Assembly (NCBI RefSeq): GCF_016920785.2
Contig: NW_024609880.1
Location: 60,835,292-60,899,291, forward strand
Source of the DNA: Ixodes scapularis
Lineage: Eukaryota; Arthropoda; Arachnida; Ixodida; Ixodidae
DNA: 64,000 nt
Reading direction: 5' to 3'
A model generated the notes under the pieces. The model worked only from the letters and a program-made list of their open reading frames with translations, searched no databases and was not told the origin of the DNA. Shown in pieces: positions 1 to 11,908 of this stretch (position 1 is its first letter; every line of letters begins with the position of its first letter). The position numbers were made by a program, and so were the translations under genes.

Positions 1-830
1 ATTGCGAACGACCCAAGGCCATGTACGCAAAGAGATCACGACAGACAAAAATTTAATTGGCAACAAAAATAAACGTTGCGTCGAAGCCTAACTGGTCCAA
101 ACGTATGGTTGTGAAACTAGACTTCTAACGAGCATGCCCTCGGAATATTTATATTGTTTGTACAATGCAAACGTCATTGATGACTGACTTCATTCTTTAG
201 TTTGCCTATGTGCATACAAAAATGTTAAGCTAGAATCTACATAATCCGACATCAGCTTCATTCGAAAGCGGACCTGTCATAAAGAGACCTAGCACCTATG
301 TCTTCAAGAATATGTTTTATTTTTCTTATTCGAGAAATTTATCTAGAGATCCGAGTGTGACCTAGAAACCTTTCACTAAAAAAAGGCCGCGAAACTCTTC
401 ACAGTTATCACTTTTTTTCTCTTTCTCTCTGCCTGACAGATTATAGTTGCTGACGGCTTAAAAAGCAAAGGATGTGGTGAATCCCCACCATCTTATCACC
501 GTGGCGCACTATGGCCTTAGCAGCTTTTGCGCTAAGAAAACCCAATTCAATCGTGTTATCGTTCCGCAGCCAGTGAGCTTCCACCTTTACCCGATTGGAA
601 CACAAACAAAATCACAAAACGAGAGGGATGAGTCACTCCTTTCGTTTCTTAACTTGACAGTGACTATACGGGACTTTGCGAAGTCTCCCGCAGCGAAGAC
701 GGCTCCTCCTCTTGGACTTCCGGAAGGCTCCATTTGCTAGTGTTCTCAATAACAGCTTTGACTACCTGGTGTTTTGTAGGTTCCTCCTTTTCATAGTTTT
801 GGTAACTTTATGTGACGTTTCGCTTCCCAG

Positions 831-1079
831 CCTCCCCAGCCATACACCTTCAGCTACAACGCCCCCAACCCGCTGGAGGGCGCCAACCACTTCCATGAGG
901 AGGAGGCCGACGGGAACAACGTTCGTCGTGGCTCTTACGGCTACACCGACGCTCAGGGTCTCTACCGTCGCGTCGACTACACCGCCGGACCAGAGGGCTA
1001 CCAGGCCTCCGTGACCACCAACGAGCCTGGAACCGCACCCAGCGCTACCGGCAACGCCGTCTACAACGCGCCAGCCTAA
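831..1079 (+). CDS. Cuticular protein A, chitin-binding domain exon (3' end of gene; partial)
   Basis: This is the last coding exon of a structural cuticle protein. It follows a splice acceptor (cgcttcccag ends at 830) and opens with PPQPYTF. It reads 82 residues to a TAA at 1077-1079. The core matches the Rebers-Riddiford chitin-binding domain (Pfam Chitin_bind_4): GSYGYTDAQGLYRRVDY, then a G-Y pair and TTNEPGT. The tail ends AVYNAPA. It is clearly paralogous to the last exon of the gene at 5932-8916, with the same start, domain and ending. I found no matching signal-peptide exon in bases 1-830, so the first exons probably lie upstream of the window. Family assignment is secure; the exact RR subclass is not. 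Confidence 0.88.
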   Translation, partial: PPQPYTFSYNAPNPLEGANHFHEEEADGNNVRRGSYGYTDAQGLYRRVDYTAGPEGYQASVTTNEPGTAPSATGNAVYNAPA

Positions 1080-1227
1080 GCGACGCCGCTCTCATTTAAT
1101 TTAAAAAAAGTAAACTGCTAATACAAGAAAGTACAAAAGTAATTATTTGTATGTTTATGCGCTTGTGTGTCTGTGTGCGTAACTGTCTGTTGTGTTGCGG
1201 GTGGTGGTTCTTGTTGGAAACAAAAAA

Positions 1228-1233
1228 AATAAA
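1228..1233 (+). terminator. Polyadenylation signal of cuticular gene A
   Basis: An AATAAA lies 149 bases after the stop codon, followed by a T/G-containing stretch (gatgtcggacctgacctgt). This gives a short 3' UTR ending near 1250. Confidence 0.65.
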
Positions 1234-1259
1234 TACATGATGTCGGACCTGACCTGTCT

Positions 1260-2779
1260 CGTTCAGTCTGCAAAACAACGACTTTCAGAGATCAGCTGTC
1301 TGGACAGCAGACCGCTCCCATGACACAGTGAATTTGTGTCGGGTTCCCCACAGCCTAGCGTTGCGCCTCAATATTTACGAAAAACACCTATAGAAAAACG
1401 GATGGACAGCAGGCTATACAGGAGGGCAGGAGGGTCCGTAATTTTTCTGTGTGAGTTAAAACTTGCATTATTCCTGGCCAAAGTTTTTCTGTTTGGACTC
1501 TAGTTGTCCAGATGATTTCGAATTTAGTCTACTAAGTTTACGGTTCGGGTAGGTAATTCGTGCGACAAGCGCCTTGGCGTCTTTATTTATCAAATATTTT
1601 ATGAGAATTCAAAAGTTATTATTTTTATTTTACAAAATAAACAGCTTAGTTCAAGAACGGGTATCCTATAAGCCGCAGGGGCCACCCTTATTGCTCCAGC
1701 CACGGATTGAGCCATCATCATGTGAGTAACAGTCACTAAGAGCGCTGAAAACAAAGCAACTCAAATTGCGGTTGAGCATTCTCTGCCTCTATTTTGATAT
1801 TGACTCCTGCTGTACCGACGTATAATTATATATTTTTTTTTGTATTATTCGAAGGTATTTTGGCATAGAACATTTAAAGTACTGAACAGACACGAGCCTA
1901 CATAGATCTATAGAATAATTAATGAAATAAAAAGGGAATATTCGTGAAAGTCATTAACCAAATATTTGAGTCCTTATGCTCTCGAGTTTTTCAACTTTAC
2001 GCAAATCAGGAACTCACAAAAAAAAAAAGAAAAAAAGATGGTGTCGTCGTTCAGCCAGGTAAATTGTGTTGGTGTTCTTATTGCATGATGGCCTCGACAG
2101 CAACACCTTTTGGCAGTGATTTTAAGCAGAAGTGGAATCGACGATCAGTTGCAGACCTTTTCTATGCAGGCTCCGCCATCTTGAATCGCGGAACTTCCGG
2201 TATGCGGGAAACTTGTTTTGCTCTCACAACACCACTAATAACAAATTCACACTTTAATTGCAACTGACTGTCAAGCTTTTTTTAATTTTTTATGAGCCTT
2301 TACTAGTTTCACGTTGTAATGCTTTTATTGTTTTTTTTGCATCGCGCATACTGGATTTGTCAACTACGTGGCTTAAAAATGCCTATAGGCGTCAAGTGTT
2401 AAGATTTTCAGCTATTCTATGAAAGGCTATAAAGAAAACGTGAAAAAAATTTGCCATCGGCTTTTTTTTTTTTGGTGAGCACTTTATTTTTATTTATAAT
2501 TTGTAAACAGTTACGGTGTGTATTCTACGTTATAATTTGTACCTAATTTAGCCTGCATATTTTCATTTTAAAACCTCTATTAATTGTTATGCTTTCATTA
2601 CCTTTTGTGCGTATCAGCAATTGTTACAACCTTTTTCACACAAATGTATTTCGGGAATTAAGCCCATGCATGAAACTAATTAGAGTTTTTAATGGAGGTG
2701 CCTATTAACAGTTTGGGTAAGCAACTAATGTTTTTTTGAATTAGATGTGCAGGGCTTGCGGACACACAACTAACGTTGC
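1260..2779. other. Intergenic, A+T-rich; no gene seen
   Basis: The open frames here are short, low-complexity and lack splice context. I see only homopolymer runs (T and A tracts near 1827, 2020 and 2462) and no family resemblance. Confidence 0.5.
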
Positions 2780-3465
2780 AGGCGAGCCCTTCAAAACGTA
2801 GGACCATAGGACGTGTTAACTATATGTCTAACAACGCCATTCGAATGCTTGGGTTTCTCAAACGTCACTTTTATATCGCCCCATCATCATTAAAACTATT
2901 CCTTTATAAAACACTAGTTAGGTCCAAGCTAGAGTAGGCAGCTTCCATCTGGGATCCCTCTACCCTTTACCTTGTTGATTCACTTGAAGGTATTCAGAAC
3001 AGAGCTGCACGTTTCATATGGCCAATTATAACCGCACCGCAAGCACATCAATGAAAGAGAGTTTGTTACTCCCAAGCCTTGCACATCGTCGCACCGTCTC
3101 TCGCATTTGTCTTTTTCATAAAATCTATCACCATATTCCTCAGCTTAAATCACAACTAATCATCCCCCCTCCTTTGTTTCAGCACGCCTTGATCATCGTC
3201 GCATAGTCGGTGTCCCATTTTGCCACTATAACGTTTAGTATGACTCTTTTATTACCAAGACTTCCAAAGACTAGAATCGCTCGCCTGCATCGCTCACAAC
3301 AATTAATGACCAGGCACGTTTTTGTACATCTATTGCCAATTTCGTGTTCCCTGTTAGTTAAGTATTGTATATTTTTTCGAATTGTTTATTATGTTTACTA
3401 TTGTTCTCACTCCCCTCTGTAATGCCGTGTGCCCTGAGGGTAAAATAAGTAAACATAATATCAAT
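2780..3465 (+). mobile_element. CR1/Jockey-group LINE, 3' fragment (decayed)
   Basis: Plus-strand translation gives the C-terminal end of a non-LTR reverse transcriptase ORF: an AIRMLGFLKRHF segment, then LVRSKLE, a stop, AASIWDP, and LEGIQNRAARFI. LAHRRTVSRICLFHKIYHHIPQL follows after a frame change. This order (label-like helix, LVRSxLExAxxxWxP, QNRAxRFI, RRxxxRLxLFxKI) is typical of CR1-like elements. It is broken by stops and frameshifts. It ends with a 3' tail, tgtaatgccgtgtgccctg then agggtaaaataa. That tail recurs in other LINE ends in this window (near 44100 and 18700). Confidence 0.75.
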
Positions 3466-5780
3466 GACGTAAAAAAAAACCTATCAACAGAGAGTACAAA
3501 TCGATGGGACTAAAACTTGTTTAAAGACGCAGCCTTCTAAACTAATAACATACAAAAAAGACGTCAGGGAGAGGGAATGTTCTGCTCACTAAAAATATCT
3601 TCATATTTTTGTAATATTTTGATGATCTGTTACGTAGCATGTTTCCAGGTGCCTAAAAAGCAAATAAAGAAGGAAAACCCATGGCTTGTTATCACCTCCC
3701 ATTATTTATAAATAATGACAGGTGATCACAATTATTTTTCTTCTAATAATAAAAACTACCTTGTTATCTAAGAATATCGCCATGGGACCGCACTCCGCTA
3801 TATCTTTCAAAAAATGTATTGGACTCATTTGCCACAAGAAACATTAGGGTCGTAGAAACAAAGTTAAAAAGTTCAGGAAAGCTACAGGAATTCCGCAATT
3901 CATTTCCTTTCCGTGTCGGTTACGTGGAATAAAATAAAATTTTACGAACACCGTTTAGCAACAATTAAATGCATATCACAACTGGTTTCAAGATATACAA
4001 TCCTGCGTTGAAAGAAAGAAACGGCGAAGCACACGAGGCACTATGGTTTTCAAATTTTCGCCTAAGCTTTCTTTTTGTTAGACTGTCAGCCAGCCTCCGG
4101 CGTTGTTTCACGCACCCGCTTCTTTTTCTTTTTAATTTGCTTTACCTGGAAAACGAGAAGTAAAGTGACCCTTATTTGGGCTAACCGTTAGCACGAATAG
4201 CTAGAAAATATTTTGAAACTTGAAATTATAAAAGCAAGCACATCAAAAGAAGTTGAAATAATTTAACCTGAACTTATTAATGTTGCGCCGGTTGCTGTGA
4301 CTTGTGTTGGGTATCAAAAATAAATACTTTTATGGATGAATTGAAGAGATGAACTGGTATAAGTATATTAACAAACAGCACACATTCTTGTGATCCTTAA
4401 TGTAATATAAGTTATTGATCCCCTCCTGTTCAGGTGTGATCAATAAAAACTCCCACTAAAGGTAGTGATCATCTTAAGCCGGTGTTTTTCATGAATACAT
4501 GAGAGCCTGACGCAACTGTGCTGGAGTCAAGATGAGAACTTACATTTTCGATAAAACCAACTATACTCTGCATCTTCGTATGTGATTAGAGTAATTTAGG
4601 AATGGACAAAACAATAAGTGATCTTAGATTTCTTTAAGTTTCAATTCTGGTCGCTTCGAAGTTTTGCTATGGTCACAGGGTAGGTGATTTAACTTCAAAT
4701 TTCATGGTTTTTACATCATCAACGCGGGACTTCTGAATCTGAACGCTGTTAATATCTCGAGTTCCATGCATTACCCTAATAATCTAGGGAAAATTGACGG
4801 TTTCACGCTATGTTCAGGAAGAAAAATATTTTGTACTTTGCGGTAAATATATTACGCAACCCAAGTGTCGAAAAGTCGCTTTGTTACGTTTACTTACGAC
4901 TGATATGACTGATATGACACTCTTAGTCTTGCAAATGCGCTGAGGCAACCGTAGCAAGCACCGCACCTCAATTTATATGTAAAGCCGAGGGAAAAAATAA
5001 GAGATCAAAAAGATATGTTGATAATCTGCTCCGAATTCCAAGATACCGCCCAAGATACTAAAGATCCCAACCGTATGTCAGCTTTTGTGTGCGCACATAA
5101 AACTCCCCTTCACAAGAAACATACATCTTGGCACGAAACTCCGGAAAAATTGAACTTAGTTTTATCACTTTAGAACAAAAAAAAAAAAGCTGATATCTTT
5201 GGTTCAGCCAAACATAATGAAACGCCGTTACGAGCAAGAGGCGAAAGCCAGAGATGTTTGTTACCTCCCTCTATCAAATCGAACACTCGACGAACGAGCG
5301 ATACGATGCAGCTCGGGCGCCTGGCGTGAAAACGATTCTTGTTAAAAAAGACCAAACAACAACAAAAGGAACCATCAAAGTAAAGCGAAGCCAACATGTC
5401 CTACCAGGGACCACGGAGGGGCAATACGCCCGGGATGCTCAGGGCGTCAAAACGCGATGCGCTTCCCCCTACCATAACACTTTCGCCTCGCCACTGTTGA
5501 ACTCGCCGAGAAGTCTCTCGTGGCTTCATTAAGGCAGGAACGACCTTTCCCTTCTTCTTATCTTTGTAGGATGGTAGACCGCAAGTGCGGTCGGAATATC
5601 AAATGACAACGAGTGCGGAAGGTTGAAAGGGGAAAGAAGAGGTCCCCGAAGAAAGGGGAGTTCGCGCAAAACGAAACACAAAAGATTGTATTCGAAAGAG
5701 TCCTGCCCTCCTGGGTGGATCCAGATCCCCTCAATCGATAGTGGATGAAACCTTAATCAATAAAGACCTGAATCCGCCGG
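3466..5780. other. Intergenic region upstream of cuticular gene B
   Basis: Mostly A+T-rich. The last 500 bases (about 5220-5720) are more G+C-rich and hold several open frames with no recognisable domain. They may be an old repeat or the distal promoter region of gene B. No exon is supported. Confidence 0.4.
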
Positions 5781-5782
5781 GG

Positions 5783-5816
5783 TATAAAAGGTCCGTGAGG
5801 GGGTAGCTGTGTCACT
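5783..5816 (+). promoter_or_regulatory. Core promoter of cuticular gene B (TATA box + initiator)
   Basis: TATAAAAG at 5783-5790 is followed by TCACT at 5812-5816. The initiator A falls 31 bases after the first T of the TATA box, the canonical spacing. A start near 5814 gives a 5' UTR of about 118 bases before the ATG at 5932. Confidence 0.75.
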
Positions 5817-5931
5817 GTGTGCTCTTCCATTCACAAGCAACCCGTTTTCCGCTTAGGAAACGTCCAAAAACGTCTTGACCTTCTCGTCGTTGGTCGTAGT
5901 ACGCCGTCACAACCGTCAACAATGCTCGGAA

Positions 5932-8916
5932 AGGTGAGTCTAGCCCCCTGCCCGACCGGATACTCCCGGAGCGCCTGCCCGTCCGTCCTGTCCGTTGGAT
6001 TATCCTACGCGGAAACTTCGCCGTGGCTCTTCCTGCAAACACACGCTTCGACCAGCGTCGTCTGGAACGGGCCTGGCTTTCGTGTTTCGCCGTGGTCGTC
6101 GTCTGCGCGGCCGGAAGCTAGATGCTCCATGGTTTTTGTTTAATTTGAGCATACTTATTTTTTATTCATTTTTGCGGCATTCTATTTTTCCTTGAGTTAG
6201 GGATTTGACATCTCCTATGAAGTCAGTTCTTACACGTTACTTTAAGAAAGCCGTACAAAAAATATAGGTAGCCAGAAGAAGGCTAAAACAACAAGCATGC
6301 CTGTAGATTTAGGTACAGGTGTAAAAATAGTTCTGCTCACAAACTGTAACTTACAGGCTGTTAAATTGTCTAATATCGATTTTCAAATCAAACATAATAA
6401 AGAAAAAAATCGGAATGACGAAATATCACGAAATAACTTAAGAAGTTTAAAAAATCAAAACCTAAAAAAAAAAAAATCCGCTGGGTGTGTTACGTTGAAA
6501 TGAGTTCGCCGTGTAAGTTATAAGTGTCATCACATCTTAATTATTCAACTTCAGACAAATGAATAGCGAAGTTTTAAAATTTATTTTGTTTGTTTAATTC
6601 CGTTACAAGGGGCAAGATACTTCATGACTGTAGTGTAAAAAAAAACCTTTCAAACAAGTTTACTGTTTTTCGCTTTTTTATTTCTGTCATGCCTTTTTTT
6701 AATGATGCAAGGAGGCAACGGATATTAAGTGCATGATCAATAATCACTTCAAGCTTCATACACATTCAGTTAGTAAATGTAGCAGTAAGATCCTTCTTTG
6801 CCGCGTTCATTTCTCTTATAATCAATATTTCTGAACCAAATGCGTTTATGTAAACGATAGTTTCATCTTAATTGCTTCGATGTCTTCCTTCAATAGCTAT
6901 GAGATTCTTTTTAATTAAACTCCTGCTATTACGTCGTCATGTAGTACAAACGAATGGCAGCGCATGTGAATATTAATTTGAGAACCGACCTGCATATAAG
7001 CCAGAATCGATGTGAGGAGAGGTTTATCAGGTATCCTAAAATGTTTTTATTGCTGTGCACACGACTATACTTCAGTATAGAATGACAGTGACAATGTTAA
7101 AGTGTTAGAAAATGACCAACGACCGGTCTACGAGCTGTGCCCATGAATAACCTTCGCCGTTATTTTTAGTTCACAAAAAATAATTTACAGAGGCGTTGTA
7201 GCTCACAAGATTCATAGGACGCCTCTTTAGAAGTGGAATTTATTCTAGACTACTAAACAAACTTTAGGTGAAAACAGAAACCGATAGCGAAAAGCCAGAA
7301 TTTTGACGAAGAAAATTAATACTCTCAAATAGAAACTGAACGATACCAGAGTGAATACTGTAGCAGAAGTGAAAGATTATAGTACCACCACACCATTCGT
7401 CGGGTAAGTCAAAACCAGTGGTGTGTAAAACGCACGTTTAAGGAATGAAAATTTTAGGATAGTTATCAAATAACAACCATTGTTTTTCCATTTCTCTCAT
7501 CATACAGCTCGTCTTCCTTGCCGTCGTCGCGGCCGCCCTCTCACAGGTGGTGGTCTACCCTGGCGAGGGCGTAAGTACCCCCACATTGTTTCACTTCCGA
7601 ACGTAACACGGCAGCACTTTAGATGCTCGCGCACATTAACGAGAGAAGAATAACGAGCTATCTACTTTAGAAACACTAACCGCAACCGGCGCCGAAGATA
7701 CTATCGCATCGAGGATCACCAAGTCAACGGCTTCTGCGATCGAGAAGCCTGTTACACCGTTCCACATTTCACTTATCGGTAACGGTTACGACGTGGAGGT
7801 GTATACGCAGGGAGTGTGCTCAGTCGCGCGCCGTTGTAAACCTGAACGATCGTTAGGCATTGCGGAAGTATTGACTAATCTTACCGAGAGAAACTGCGAA
7901 CGGCAGGGACAAAACGAGGATGCAGGCCCTTAAACTAAATGGTCGTTAAAAAACAAGTATATCTAGAATATTTTACCAACAACGCGGAAGACGTGACCTG
8001 ATGGTGGTATTGTACACTAGATGACAAAGTCATAAAAAAACTCTTAGGCGACCAATAGCATCGTAAATTCGAGAACAGGCATCAAACTAAAATTATATTT
8101 CGAAATGTGCTTTAGCGTGTTATTACATGCGAATCAATTAGTTATTTGAAGCTGCTACTATAAGGAACTTTAGTAAAAAATGTGATCTTGTTCATTTGAC
8201 TAGGTAAAAAACCAAATTCGTTCCAGCGAGCATGCACCATTTAGTTGGTAAAATAATTTGTAGTTTAGGTAATGCGTTGTCATTCATTTACACCGTCTTT
8301 AACAGAATCTTGTTTTTGTTTTTTTTTCTAATGCAAGCTACTGCGAGTCAAGCTACGCTTAAAAGCCAAGCTTCAGGTGCATTTTTTGAAGAATGATAAT
8401 CTTGATGTCGCAAAACGCTAAAGTAAAAGTGAAAATACTATAAACCTTTTAGCCGTAAGCACGTAAAAGATTGGGGTCTTTCAAGATTCAAAGCAGTCGC
8501 GCAACTAACGTGGATCTGAACTCGTCGGTCGCACCCTTCCCGTAATTGATGTATTTTGGGTATTTATGTTTTAAACGTATTTTATTTTTGAGTGTATGCG
8601 TATAATTATCATTATTATTATTATTATTACTATTTAAACTTATTCATTTATTTAACCGCAGCCACCCCAGCCCTACCACTTCAGCTACGATGCCGTGAAC
8701 CCAGTGGAGGGTGGTCACCACTACCACGAGGAGACCAGCGACGCCACCAACTCGCGTACGGGCTCCTACGGCTACACCGACGCCTTCGGTATTCAGCGTC
8801 GTGTCGACTATGTCGCCGACGCCGGAGGCTACCGTGCCACCGTGACCACCAACGAGCCAGGAACCGCCGCCAGCGCTCCAGCCGACGCGGTCTACAACTC
8901 CCCCTACTCCCACTAG
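5932..8916 (+). CDS. Cuticular protein B (RR-type chitin-binding), complete, three exons
   Basis: A secreted structural cuticle protein of 109 aa that should bind chitin. Exon 1 (5932-5943) is only MLGK and ends at gtgagt. Exon 2 (7508-7570) follows atacag, encodes LVFLAVVAAALSQVVVYPGEG and ends at gtaagt. Exon 3 (8662-8916) follows ccgcag and encodes PPQPYHFSYDAVNPVEG followed by the Rebers-Riddiford core GSYGYTDAFGIQRRVDY, a GGY turn and TTNEPGT. Its stop is TAG at 8914. All junctions are phase 0, so frames join exactly. Residues 1 to about 20 form a hydrophobic signal peptide split by intron 1. The TATA/initiator pair upstream and the paralogous exons at 831 and 19717 support a real, expressed gene. 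Splice sites are inferred from sequence only. Confidence 0.92.
5944..7507 (+). other. Intron 1 of cuticular gene B
   Basis: GT-AG intron of 1,564 bases separating the four-codon start exon from the signal-peptide exon. It is A+T-rich; I saw no gene or recognisable mobile element in it. Confidence 0.8.
7571..8661 (+). other. Intron 2 of cuticular gene B
   Basis: GT-AG intron of 1,091 bases. It ends after a short (ATT)n run near 8606-8630 that sits just upstream of the acceptor. Nothing else recognised. Confidence 0.8.
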
Positions 8917-9289
8917 AAACCGCCAAGACAACGTCGCAAGGCAGACTACCGAGAGCTTACTAGAACCCTGAGTTCAAGGGCCACGGGAAAAACTACGCAT
9001 AAATCGGGCCGAGTCCCCCCTAGGAAATGCAGGCTTGCAACTTTGGCTGAGGGACACAACGTTGGGCCGCGATTGGTTCGGAGACGTTGTCACGTGACGT
9101 GACGTCATCTCCTGAACTCCGGCCATCGAGACGTGTGCCGTGCCTTTTGGTACCCGGGAAGCAGTAGAATCGCGGGGCTGTCGAGTGTGTTGTAGAATAT
9201 GGCGGCTGGGTAGGGATGAAGAGAAAAGATACGTGCGGTTAGTCTGTTTGTTATAGTTGTCTGAAAAAGTATTGTCGCCCGAGAAAACT

Positions 9290-9295
9290 AATAGA
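9290..9295 (+). terminator. Candidate poly(A) signal of cuticular gene B (AATAGA variant)
   Basis: AATAGA, a known weaker variant, is followed by a GT-rich stretch (cccgtgtgtgtgtcgc). The first canonical AATAAA downstream of the stop is at 9981-9986, about 1.07 kb after it, and is the alternative. Confidence 0.4.
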
Positions 9296-9299
9296 AACC

Positions 9300-10660
9300 C
9301 ACCCGTGTGTGTGTCGCTCTATTTATTCGTCATCTGTTGTGTTGTCACGACTTCCCCTTCCTACAAGATTGTACATGATTTGTCATGTCCCGTGTCTTAT
9401 GTAGTTTCATGTTAGGTTGTTCCGCTGTCAGTAGTTTGTTTAAAACACTGACTTCTTTTTCTGCATATCGCGCCTGCATTTCTTTTGCCCTAACTCATAT
9501 CTCCAGCATTATAACCCATGGCCTCTGTCGAAGAAGCACAATTCTTCCAAGTGACTGATAACTTAAACAAAAAGCTTAATACCATCCACTGCTTGCACTA
9601 CTTTCCGCCTATGTCCCGACGCTTAACACTTACTTTCAGCGCTTTTTGTTATTGAGATCGGTCTCTCAAAAATATTTCTAAAAGCATGGGCCCGCTTACC
9701 TTCTTGACTATAGTCCAGTATTTCGAGCAAGTAGTAAAGACAGTGTGCAAAATTCTGAGTCACTTACAGTTTCACCACGCTGGGTAGCATTTCTAAAATC
9801 TTTCTGGTTTCTTCCTTCAACAGTGACCTCATTGCTTTATTCGTGAAGCATCCATAGTCTAATCCATAGATGCTATCGGAAAACGTACACTCTTTCTTGT
9901 CTGTTTCTATTTCTTTCATAGGCCGCTTCTTCTCAAACGGTTTCCACTGTCTTCTGTTGTGTTTACCTGTGTTCTCAATCAATAAAGCCGCGCAACGAAA
10001 CATTCCTGAATCTCGACCTTCCACTTCCTCGGTCTTTCTGATTTCAAAATCAGATCACCCTATGGCTCGTTGAAAAAATTGTTGTTGTTGTTGTTTTTTT
10101 GTTGTTTTTTAGAATTCAAGCCGCGAAAGCTTCGATTTCCATACATTCCCATTTTTCAGATCACGCAGGCGAGATGCTAAAGATATCCTTGCCTCATTTG
10201 AAATGTAAACGTTGGCAACACGTTGTGTGAAACAACTACAACATCATCGCGAAAATCTTTAGCTTGACGCAGTATCCTTCACGTTCTTAAAAGGCTATGC
10301 GGAAACACCTTCGCACGAATTCTCCTGGGGTATCGAGTACTCTATGAGATACAGCCAACATGCGCTGACTTCAGATAAAAAAGAGATCGCCAATATTATA
10401 AAAATACTCTAAATTTTAATTTTGATCACTTTTTCAATGATGCAGTGGAATAAGAAATCATGTCATCGATGGCTAACTAGCCAGGCATAAATAACTTTAA
10501 GATGTTCAAATAAAATGCGACCACCCTTGTAACTCACTTTTTCCTCGTTATAATTTGCCTTCTCGTCATAAAACGTACGAGAGCGAAAATTCTAACCATT
10601 CCTCCTGAAACCTCTCATCTGCCGCTCAACCGTTCTGCGGTATGTAACATCACAAGGCGA
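9300..10660. other. Intergenic; one minus-strand open frame of unknown nature (9771-10024)
   Basis: A minus-strand frame from about 10024 down to 9771 (KKRPMKEIETDKKECTF in the middle, then LPSVVKL) ends exactly at a donor-like gtaagtgac. It could be an exon of a minus-strand gene or of an old transposon. I recognise no domain and found no partner exon. A (GTT)n run lies near 10079-10105. The rest shows nothing. Confidence 0.3.
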
Positions 10661-10667
10661 CTCTGTT

Positions 10668-10860
10668 TCAGATTTGTACGTAGTTCAACTACTCTACTCA
10701 AGCTACTGTAGGTTAATTACTTTTCTGAGTAGTTTAGTAACTTTCAATTATATTTTTATTTTGGTAATTATTAGTTTACTTTAATTACCTTTTCCCAGTA
10801 ACTTTTACTCTAATTACAAATTACTTTGATATTTTAGTGGTAGGTTTCCTTATCAACGAC
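10668..10860. repeat. Reiterated TAATTAC/GTAACTTT motif block, hAT-like subterminal repeats
   Basis: This block repeats short motifs (agtagttt, taattac, gtaactttt) many times. It begins cagatttgtacgtagttc, loosely like the CAGTGTTGTAC end of the hAT element at 23376. Dense subterminal repeats are typical of hAT ends, but I could not find an opposite end or target duplication. Confidence 0.35.
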
Positions 10861-11876
10861 AAATTCCTGCACAAAAATAGATAATATGTTGAAGGATCAG
10901 CTGATATTTGTAAAGGAGGGGAAGCATGTGCCGTAGGCAGGGGACGGGAGGGGGGTGGGGGGAACAGTGGTTTGGGCGGTCCGAAACCTCCTACAATTTT
11001 CACGAGTCCTCCACTGCAACAACTCTGCTAGAGCGGACATACACGTCGCGAGTGACGCCAAGTGAGGGACTAGCGCCGAAGACTGGCGTTTTTTTTTTTG
11101 TGTGTGTGTGTGTGTCGCGGAGCTTAAAAAGCTCCTGAAAAGAAACAATAATGCTTTTTTAACAGTCTGGTTGAGACATGCGTGTCAAAAAAAGAAAAAA
11201 GAAATTTACGCAAAAAAAGAAAAACTAGAATTTTCGAGCAATATTGACGGCGAGAGGCGCGATTTAGTCCGCAATCACCTCCTTTCCACATGTTTTCTCT
11301 CTCGGCATTTCGGGCGCGTGGAGGAGAGGTGGATTGGCTTCGCCTTCACGACCGAGATGGTCATTCCGGAATGACCCGTGACGTCAAGGACTTCGCGCGC
11401 AGGGTTTCAACAAAATCCATCATCGTCATTATTGCCCTAAAAATGCTTTTTTTCGCGTAAAATTTACTTTTTAGCACGCGTGTCCCACCCAGACTGTTTA
11501 AAAAAGTCAGATTTTTGTTTCTTTTCAGGGCTCTTTAAGGAGTCTTGAGGCACTTGAAGGAAGGGTTCTCCTCGGTTTTACCCAACGTCGGAACTCTTGC
11601 CCACTACAGGAGGTGTACACACGGCATCCTCACTCAAAGGAGGCAACAGGATGCAGCATCTGCTCTGAAGCTCATCTGGTGCTCCCGTAGTTTGCGCTGT
11701 ATTCGAAGAATCGCGTGCAAAAAGCGAACGTAAAGGTGACCTCTTTACATTGCTTTTCCTCCCAAAGCTCAGAATATGCAGGTCTTCCAAGATTCGAAGA
11801 TTGTTCTAGATACCCTAGGCGTAGTACGACGCCAGACGAATCTGTACCTTAGTAAATCCCCAATCGTTTTTACATA

Positions 11877-11908
<32 letters not shown>

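Noticed and set aside
676..1014. Plus-strand 112-codon frame overlapping cuticular gene A
   Set aside because: Wrong frame relative to the clear chitin-binding domain.
1720..1735. ATCATCAT followed by gtgagt, considered as another four-codon cuticle start exon
   Set aside because: No ATG stands at the right distance, and no promoter or downstream exons match.
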